Assembly: GCA_025765595.1 (NCBI GenBank)
Contig: JAIVFH010000043.1
Coordinates: 186,001-250,000, forward strand
Reading direction: 5' to 3'
DNA from: Obelidium mucronatum
Lineage: Eukaryota; Chytridiomycota; Chytridiomycetes; Chytridiales; Chytriomycetaceae
DNA length: 64,000 nt
Below the pieces are notes generated by a model. The model was not told where the DNA came from and made no database searches. It saw only the letters and a program-made list of their open reading frames with translations. The position numbers were made by a program, and so were the translations under genes. Position 1 is the first letter of the stretch. The number at the start of each line of letters is the position of its first letter. Positions 57,301-64,000 of the stretch are shown here, piece after piece.

Positions 57301-60300
57301 ATGGCTACCGAAATCAAACAAATGCTAAAACAAAATGCATCCTTTTTTTTTATAGAAACGAACGAAAAGCAACAATCGCAGGCGTACAATTCTGGTCTGA
57401 ACTCATGAAACGACACCCCTCATTCCACAAACTCCAATCTCATGGAGCAGCCATCTCAACAGCAATCTCCCTCGCTCAAATCCACTTTACAACTCTTTTG
57501 AAACTATCCCCAGACTCTCCCGGCGTATACCGCATGTACGGCCGGTTCTTGATAAACGCGCTAAACGACAAAAAGAATGGCCAAGATCTCTTGGATCACG
57601 CTGATGAAATCGAAGAAGAAGCAGAACGAGAAAACGGTGCTGAAGATGACGACGACGATGACGGAGACGGCGATGGTTCAGACAGGGGAAATGTCAGTGA
57701 TTTCGATGGTTCTGGAATGAGTTTGGAAGACAAGCCGCCACCAAAAAAAGAAATGAATATTAATCTGTTTTCAGAGGATAACTGTGTCATTACTATTTCT
57801 GGTGAACGGCATAATATTGGGTGTATTTTGAGTATGAATGCAAAAGCCAACAAGTTGTTTGGGTACAAGAAGGGAGAGACTGTTGGAAGGAATATCACGT
57901 TGATTATACCTAGTCCGTTTGCGGAGGCGCATGATGGATATCTTCACAAATATCTTGATACTGGATTTGCAAAGGTGGGTTGAAAATTCCTGTTTTTTTT
58001 TTCGCTGATTCCCAGTTTACCTTTAGATTATCGATCGTTCCCGACAAGTCCTGGGTCTACACAAAGAAGGACATCTCTTGCCCATGATCCTCTGCGTCAA
58101 ACACGCAGTAGATCAACAGGGCAAGCAGTCCTTCATTGGTGTCATTAAACCAGCCAAAGCCAGCGCAACAGCAGGCTTCATCATCTTCAATGCCGATGAC
58201 TTGAAAATCAAGTACACCACACTCAACATTCAAGAAGCATTTAATTTCCAAGCGTCGCAAGCAAATGTGTTTATGGGAGAAATATTCCCAGGCCTTAATG
58301 CAACAACGTTGGATCAGGTTTCAAGTGGAGGTTACCAAACAGAGACGAAAACGGAAAATAATATCACGCTTTCTGTGAAAATTGCAGGGGAGAAGATTGT
58401 AGTGCAAGGACATGGTCTTTATATTGTTCGAGCCGTGTTTAAACCGATGCAGACGAAATCCACAAGTTTGAGTAACTTGCAAACGTATTTGCAGACCCAA
58501 ACCCAGCAACAGCACCAGCAGCAGTCAGATCAACAGATGCATGGACTACACGAAGCGTCTTCAGAGGAAATGGACCCAAACGCAATGCCAATGGTGTTTT
58601 CGGCTCACAACTCCCAAGACAACTTGGCTGCTTCTGAAAAAGTCCCATCCATCGATGGAAATTTCTCTGATAATGAAAATATGGGAAACAAGACAGGCGG
58701 TGGGTATTCAGGATCTGGTGATTTCTCAGGAGCAGCAGCAACAGGACGTCCTTCAGTAACCACCAAAAAGTTGGCACTTCGAAAACTCCAAATGCTTGAC
58801 AATGCCGAACGAAAGTCTGATCAGAGGTCTGAATCGAGTTTTTCCAAAGCAAGTAGCTCACGGAATGTCAAACGGATCATATCGGAAAAGAACAACACGT
58901 CAAACAAGCATTTAATGTTTATTCAGCTCACGTATATTTTATGCATGCTTGTTCTCTCGATAGATGCGATTTATGAGGATTTCGCGTTCGTCAATGTTTA
59001 TACGGCCATACGTGTCAAGATTGACAACTTGAATGCGAGATTACAGTCTGCTTTATATGTCGCTCAAATAAGTGACTCGGCGCGGTCGCTTGATTTGCAT
59101 CGTATTAATTGGGTGTCGAAAAACCAGATGACTTGTGCAGAGAGTATACCTGGAGCTCAAGCAACACATTCAAAACAATACTCAATACATTAAATCAATG
59201 CTGAATCAGTTCTTGGAGGTGAAGGGCACTACCTCCTTGATTAATAACAGCGGGTTGCCCATCTACACAACTCTGAATTTCGAAGCCATCAATCTCTTTT
59301 TGTCGGCAGCCAAATATGCAGCTCAAGCAAACGTGACGGATTCTCAAATGGCGAAAAACGTGCAATTTATACTTGACAACGGACCAACTGTAATCATGAA
59401 TATCATGAACCAAAGTGCAGTGATGCAACGAGATGAGTACATGATCTATACACAGTATCAACCCGACTTGTTCATAAGCACCGCCATTTTTGCCCCCGTC
59501 TTTGCGTTTGTACTCATATTTGCCGTGATATTTCCCATCTACTATCACATTGAAAAATACCGAAACCGGTTCTTGAGCATGTTCTGCGACATACCCAAAG
59601 ACGTTGTCAAAGGAATCCATGACTCCCACTTGAAAAGACTCATGGATGCCCAAGAAGAAGACGAAGAAAACGAGGACAAGGAAAACCACGGGGCTCGTCT
59701 GGCCATCGACAACCTTGATTCTTCATTCCGAAAATGGAGACGACCCAAACGAACTGGCGTTGAATGTCATTGACTCTGGGACAAGTAATTCTCCTGGAAC
59801 TGTTGGGAGGAGCACCTTCCGCGTCTCCACGGCGTTTCAATCCTTCTTCCAGAGTAATCATCGGATTGGGATATATTCTCTTGTGATGGTATTCTTGTCT
59901 ATAGTGTACTTTCTGACGTTGGGAACACTGTCACACATGTATGTGACGTCGATGCAGAGTGCAGCTACATCCACCGTTTTGGACGTTGCAGAGATCTATT
60001 TATTCGACCTTGACAATTTTTGGAGTCCGTGAGCAGTTTACTTGGGGCGCTTCAATTGGCTGGATGGAGCAACACTGCAAACATGTCGACAACTCTGTAC
60101 TCTGATTTACTTGGAAATGCAGCCCCTTTGCTGAATGAATTTGCTGATGCAATGAACTGGATGGATTATTCACGGTTGTATGGAGATCCGATTATGGCCA
60201 CACCGCCGTTGGTGCTTCTGGGAGATAGTGTTCCCCACGTTTACATTGAAGTTGATAACGGTTGCCCAAATACTATAAGTGATCCAGTGGATTGTCCGTC

Positions 60301-61007
60301 ATTCATGAATGGAGTATTATTAGATGGTTTACATGCTGGCATGGAATGGTTGGAAGACACAGTTTTCCACATTAGTAATATTCAAATGGGAGATAACCCG
60401 GCCATTGTAACTGCAGTAGTCGGCTTTGCAGATATGACAGTCACGAATTTGAGAAAATTGAATTCCGAGTACTTGACGCCTAATATCAAAACATCATCGG
60501 AAATGTTTTGGCAGAGTTGGCAGAGCAGTGCGTCCTCCTTTTCGATATTTCAAATCGTAAGCGTTATTACTGCTATTATATCGTGCAAAGCAAACCCTTG
60601 AAACCTTACCCTTTTTTTTTTATATTAGACATTTACATGTTGCTACATTTTGGCATTGCTGCTCCTCTACATTTTTGTCATTCGAATCATGTTGAAGAAT
60701 ATGAGCCAGGAGATGCGAAGAACATCCGCTTTGGTTCCACATGCTCCCTACAGAAATCCTCACAACAGTTCCAAGCTTCAAAGCATGGGCTGCTGAAATG
60801 GGAATCAAGAGCAGCCGTCCGCAAAGCACACCAGGTCAAACACCTGGACAGACGCCCGGAGGGCATATTGCCCACACTTTTGATAACCATGCATTTTCTG
60901 AAAAGATACAACAAGCAAAAGCAGAGGCTGGAAAAGCCAAAGAGAAAGAACGCGGGATTCAGTTTCAGGAGCATTCGATACATATTGCAAAGACGTCTGA
61001 AATGTAG
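48317..61007 (+). CDS. TmcB/TmcC-like multi-pass membrane protein with PAS domain, interrupted by a copia element
   Basis: Coding exons run from MVLDISNPDTVDAKKEFGID at 48317 to near 61007, with a 6.8-kb transposon inside. The N-terminal half has several membrane segments (LAFPLSFVLAPW, FRGILTILSIVLPAWV, FFWASLCLFFTVLRPYSDIG) and the family's LELKIRFRLMEAG. After the insertion come a helical repeat region (LLKLSPDSPGVYRMYGRFL), an acidic stretch, a PAS domain (about 57760-58160; ILSMNAKANKLFGYKKGETV, IGVIKP), and further membrane segments. This matches the tiny-macrocyst TmcB/TmcC type seen in amoebae, algae and chytrids. Frame changes near 48600, 59137, 59740 and 60014 can be explained by GT-AG introns. 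One near 60736 looks like a surplus base. Without the element and one copy of CATCA the exon reads through in frame, so the unoccupied allele was probably intact. Confidence 0.7.
49989..49993. repeat. Target-site duplication CATCA, left copy
   Basis: Five bases directly before the 5' LTR that recur directly after the 3' LTR at 56823-56827, as expected for copia integrase. Confidence 0.95.
49994..50350 (+). repeat. 5' LTR of the copia element
   Basis: Starts TGTTGTAAAAT and ends ATTTTACAACA, an 11-bp terminal inverted repeat. A TATAAATA box at 50258-50265 is a likely start of transcription. On reading through, I see no difference from the 3' copy. Confidence 0.97.
50382..56259 (+). CDS. Copia gag-pol polyprotein with one frame break in RNase H
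   Basis: The ATG at 50382 opens 1849 codons with no gag-pol frameshift. In order: capsid-like gag, zinc knuckle CRWCEKDNHNLAEC (CX2CX4HX4C, about residue 388), aspartic protease DTGCHSS (about residue 527), integrase with HHCC (...CHWC) and a core containing SDEF, RHDTAE and NGKSE, an acidic/lysine-rich linker, reverse transcriptase with YVDDM (about residue 1580), and RNase H with YADASYAQE and ALSSTEAEYYALSEA. The frame stops at TAA 55929-55931, directly after SLWYR. The remainder of RNase H follows in the +1 frame to 56259. The copy may thus be defective, use +1 frameshifting, or contain a sequence error. Confidence 0.95.
56457..56465 (+). other. Polypurine tract of the copia element
   Basis: GAGAGGAGG immediately upstream of the 3' LTR is the expected primer for plus-strand DNA synthesis. 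Confidence 0.85.
56466..56822 (+). repeat. 3' LTR of the copia element
   Basis: Same length (357 bp) and apparently the same sequence as the 5' LTR, with terminal TGTTG...CAACA. It is followed by the right-hand CATCA duplication. Confidence 0.97.
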
Positions 61008-61246
61008 TGCATATCAAGAACTCTTTTTTTTTTACATTATTTGACCACCGCCTAGACATATATCACCACAATAAAGAGCTGCATGCTGTGTACGTCATCG
61101 ACTAAATGAGTGGGAACACTAATAACTTTCGGACTCTTTTGTTCGTACCTGTCCACTTGCTACGCCTACTTCCGGAATTCTGGAAGTCTGCTATATAAAC
61201 AGATGCATCCGAGCTTTTCCGAAATGAAACGGCCACAGGTTCTGAG

Positions 61247-62414
61247 CTATGCCGTAATCTTCAGATGACCATTTAGAATTGATGATGGAGTTCCCAAAAG
61301 CTCTGGCTCTGATCCAGCTAATCCAAACCCAATTGCTGATTTCGTATTCCGATCACAAAACAGAGCCTCATGATTGCTACCAGGAACCACAACAATATCT
61401 CCCTGTTTCGGTATTTTTCGAGGCAATGTACCATTTCTCTGACTCTCCAGAAATTCGAGCCCTTTGCCCAACAGTGTATTTGGCTATACCCGAATGTTGA
61501 CCCTTGACAACTCCATCCATTGTAATAAATCTCCCCGGCCGATGCTCCAAAAACGCACCCACGAAATCTCCAAACTTTTGATTGGGCTCTATAAAGCAGA
61601 TTCCCATGCTTTCGCGTTTAGATGAGACATGATTCAATCCGTTTCGAGCCGCAATCTCCTTGACTTGAGATTTACAAAGATTCCCGAGCGGGAATATGGT
61701 TTGTGCAAGAGCTGCGTGAGACACTGTTGACAGGAAATAGGATTGATCTTTTTTGAGGTCGATAGGGCGCTGGAGCATTGGTTTGAGAGAGGTGGGATCG
61801 TTTTTGATGCGTGCGTAATGTCCTGTTACAATGAAATCGATAGTTCCCTGCAATGTTGGCGATTGATGCAGGCGATTGGTGGTTGAGATCTTTCGAAACA
61901 GATGATATTGGTTCTAGCAATAAGGAGTTCAATGATCTGGAATTTTGATTGATTCCGTCCATGATGCAGTTGCGTATCCGTTCATGGTCGCTTCGGCGAG
62001 CATTATTCTTGTTCAATAAAAGATTGGCAAATGCGCCAAATTTGATCCATTGATTGCATCCGATATCAGGATTTGGTGTATTGCCGTTTTGAAGTGAATC
62101 AATCATTGGCTCAAATACGTTACTCCAATATTCGCGAGTAAAGTTCACAGTCGATAGTGGGATCCGCAGCGCATTTGCCGTTCTGAGAGCATCTTTATAG
62201 TCGCGCGAGGCAGTAGGACACATGTTCCCTTCCGTGTCCCAGTTATGCATAAAGACGGCATGTATTTCCATGTTCTTTTTGTGAAAAGGGATTTCAAACT
62301 CCGACAGCAAGCAACAACTGAGAACCAACCAAGCTCGGCGCCAAGCTTTTCAAAAGCAGCGCCGAAACCGACGAGTCGACGCCGCCGCTGAGTGCAACGG
62401 CGACCTTCAGCATT
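61247..62414 (-). CDS. tRNA-specific 2-thiouridylase, MnmA/TRMU/Slm3 type
   Basis: Adds sulfur to wobble uridine 34 of tRNAs, in mitochondria for eukaryotic members. The start at 62414 gives MLKVAVALSGGVDSSVSALL, the ATP-PPase P-loop SGGVDS. A 56-nt intron is followed by NMEIHAVFMHNWDTEG, NPDIGCNQWIKFGAF with the first catalytic Cys, TGHYARI, KKDQSYFLSTV and GICFIEPNQKFGDFV with the second Cys, then YTVGQRARISG. The last strand region (DIVVVPGSNHEALF) is in the +1 frame after an A5 run near 61427, one surplus A in a homopolymer. Stop at 61247. No clear targeting peptide precedes the P-loop, so import may need an upstream exon. Its start is 55 bp from divergent MDJ1. Confidence 0.93.
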
Positions 62415-62469
62415 TTGTATTTTTTTTTCTTTTTCTTTCTTTTTGATTCCTTGCGAAAAACGTCGCCCA
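62415..62469. promoter_or_regulatory. Bidirectional promoter between thiouridylase and MDJ1
   Basis: 55 bp between two divergent starts, with a T-rich tract (TTTTTTTTCTTTTTCTTTC). Shared control of two mitochondrial genes is inferred. Confidence 0.45.
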
Positions 62470-64000
62470 ATGCACGCAATGCAATCGCACCTGCGCCGAA
62501 TTCCGCGCGCCGCCGTTCTTCTGCGCGCGCCGCAGTCCCGCTTCCACGCCTCGGCCGGTGAGTCACGCGCGCGCCAGCAGCCGGCTTACTAATGCGGCTT
62601 ACTAATGCGCCCGCAGCGCCGCTGTCGCGCAAGAAGAGCGATCCGTACGAACTGCTCGGCGTCGCAAAGACGGCGTCGCCCGCGGAGATCAAGAAGGCGT
62701 ACTACGCAAAGGCGAAGCAGTTCCACCCGGACACGAACAAGGACCCCGCCGCGAAGGACAAGTTCCAGGACCTGCAGGGCGCCTACGACGTACTGCTCTT
62801 TCCGTTCTTTCTTTTCTTTTCTTTCTTTTCTTCTTTTGACGCTCGATAAAAACTAGATTCTATCCGATGAGACAAAGAAGGCGGCCTACGATACCTACGG
62901 ACACGCAGATCCTTCGGCGCAAGGGTTCGGCGGGGGCGCCGGAGGGCCTGGAGGGTTCCATCAGGGAGGATTCCCAGGCGGGTTTGGCGGTTTCGGAGGA
63001 TTCGGCGGTGCTGGCGGCGGTGCTGGTGGCTTTGAAGACCTCTTTCGACAATTTGCCGGCGGAGGTGGTGCTGGTTCAAGCGGATTCGCAGAGAGCCAAT
63101 ATGGCCGCGATGTAAACGTCAGTTCGCGAATCACATTTATGGAAGCCGTAAAGGGAACAGAAAAAACAATCAGTTATCAAAGTGTCGTCAGCTGTGAGGA
63201 ATGCAGTGGAAGTGGTGTCAAGAAGGGTCACAAAAAGAGCAGCTGTGGTACATGTGGCTGGCAGCGGCCAAGTGAGTTCAAGCTCACTCCTTACAACCGC
63301 TTCAACTGACCCATCAACATTGAAAAACAACTAGCAAACTTTTATTCGAGGTGGTTTCCACATGAGCACGACTTGCTCAACCTGTGGCGGAAGTGGAGTG
63401 CATATTCCAAGAAGTTCAATGTGCAAACCATGTGACGGTCAAGGTCGCGTCATGACAGTGAAATCCGCCACTGTGAATATCCCAGCCGGTGTTGATCATG
63501 GAATGAAAGTTCGAGTCTCTCGAAAGGGTGATGCTCCCATGAGCGGTGACGGCCCGGCCGGAGACTTGTTTGTTCATCTTGAAGTGACTCCGCATCCCAA
63601 GTTTCACCGTGACGGAAGTGATATCTTTGTTTCAGCATCCGTTCCTTTGCATATGGCGATACTGGGCGGCACTATTCGTGTTCCTACAGTGGATGGAGAT
63701 GTGGACTTGAAGATTGCACCCGGGACACAACCAGAAGAACGAAAACGGCTGCAAAAGCGTGGTGTTGTGAAAGTTGCAGGACGTGGTGGAAGCGGTGGAG
63801 ATCGGGGTGATCAATACGTTACCATCAAGATTGCGATTCCTCGACAGATTACTGACTCTCAAAGGGCAGCGTTTATGGAAGCATTTGGATTGAAACCGGA
63901 AGGAGATGCGTCTGGTACAACGGAAGCTGAGGTTAAGGATGATGACACTTCTGATTCGTGTGACACGAAAGGAACAATCTTTGATAAGATCAAACAAGGA
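62470..64000 (+). CDS. MDJ1: Mitochondrial type-I DnaJ co-chaperone (Mdj1-like), 3' end outside window
   Basis: HSP40 partner of matrix Hsp70. Exon 1 encodes an arginine-rich presequence ([20 protein letters not shown]). Then come the J-domain ([24 protein letters not shown] = HPD motif, KKAAYDTYG), a Gly/Phe-rich linker, and CxxCxGxG zinc repeats ([24 protein letters not shown]). The substrate-binding C-terminal domains ([34 protein letters not shown]) follow. The second zinc repeat is spoiled by one surplus T at about 63259 (TGTGGCTGGCAG); without it the motif and a clean donor CAA|GTGAGT appear. The first two exons are GC-rich. The gene continues past the window end. Confidence 0.95.

Noticed and set aside
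59939..60036. Frame breaks in the 3' half of the TmcB-like gene (near 59137, 59740, 60014) and at 48600
   Set aside because: Each can be explained by a short GT-AG intron, for example GTATGT...GCAG at 59939-60036, so they are not counted as mutations. Only the site near 60736 remains.

Overview
This is a nuclear contig from an intron-rich fungus. I infer a chytrid (Chytridiomycota), although no single marker proves it. The evidence is a fungal-type Num1/Mcp5 PH protein, Prp8 with about 26 short exons, a GlcNAc-catabolism cluster, a TmcB/TmcC-like PAS membrane protein, plant-style LRR and Crinkler-like proteins, and a Ty1/copia element. Introns are mostly 45-150 nt, some exons are tiny (14-31 nt), and many genes are fired divergently from gaps of 55-105 bp.

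Layout. 0.1-4.0 kb: a minus-strand NACHT-ankyrin (NLR-like) gene. 4.0-14.2 kb: an unrecognised GC-rich gene, CRIPT, and PRP8 divergent from CRIPT. 14.2-18.4 kb: non-coding and repeat zone with tRNA-Gly, a tRNA-Ala-like sequence, a 5'-truncated non-LTR retroelement ending in poly(A), and two tandem 5S rRNA units. 18.4-27.0 kb: a broken class-I methyltransferase, then glucosamine-6-P deaminase (nagB), GlcNAc-6-P deacetylase (nagA), a hexokinase-family kinase and an MFS transporter. These four resemble the NAG cluster of Candida. 27.2-37.5 kb: a small ORF, PIH1-domain protein, BUD23, F-box/LRR protein, an unknown ORF, a Num1/Mcp5-like cortical protein, a Crinkler-like protein and DCC1. 38.1-41.3 kb: RAB11/YPT31 and dolichol kinase. 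41.4-47.0 kb: four Ras GTPases (three tandem, one inverted) that share the same pair of 14-nt and 24-nt microexons. 47.0-61.0 kb: aldose 1-epimerase, then a large TmcB-like gene interrupted in an exon by a complete copia retrotransposon (identical-looking 357-bp LTRs, target duplication CATCA). 61.2-64.0 kb: mitochondrial tRNA 2-thiouridylase, divergent from mitochondrial DnaJ (MDJ1-like), which runs off the window.

How the genes fit together. nagB, nagA, the kinase and the transporter would make a chitin/GlcNAc utilisation unit feeding fructose-6-P. CRIPT and PRP8 share a promoter gap and both belong to spliceosomes. The thiouridylase and MDJ1 share a promoter gap and both act in mitochondria. 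A recurrent oddity is a single surplus base inside otherwise well-conserved reading frames (about eight cases). Sequence error is the simplest explanation, but +1 frameshifting and gene decay are testable alternatives.
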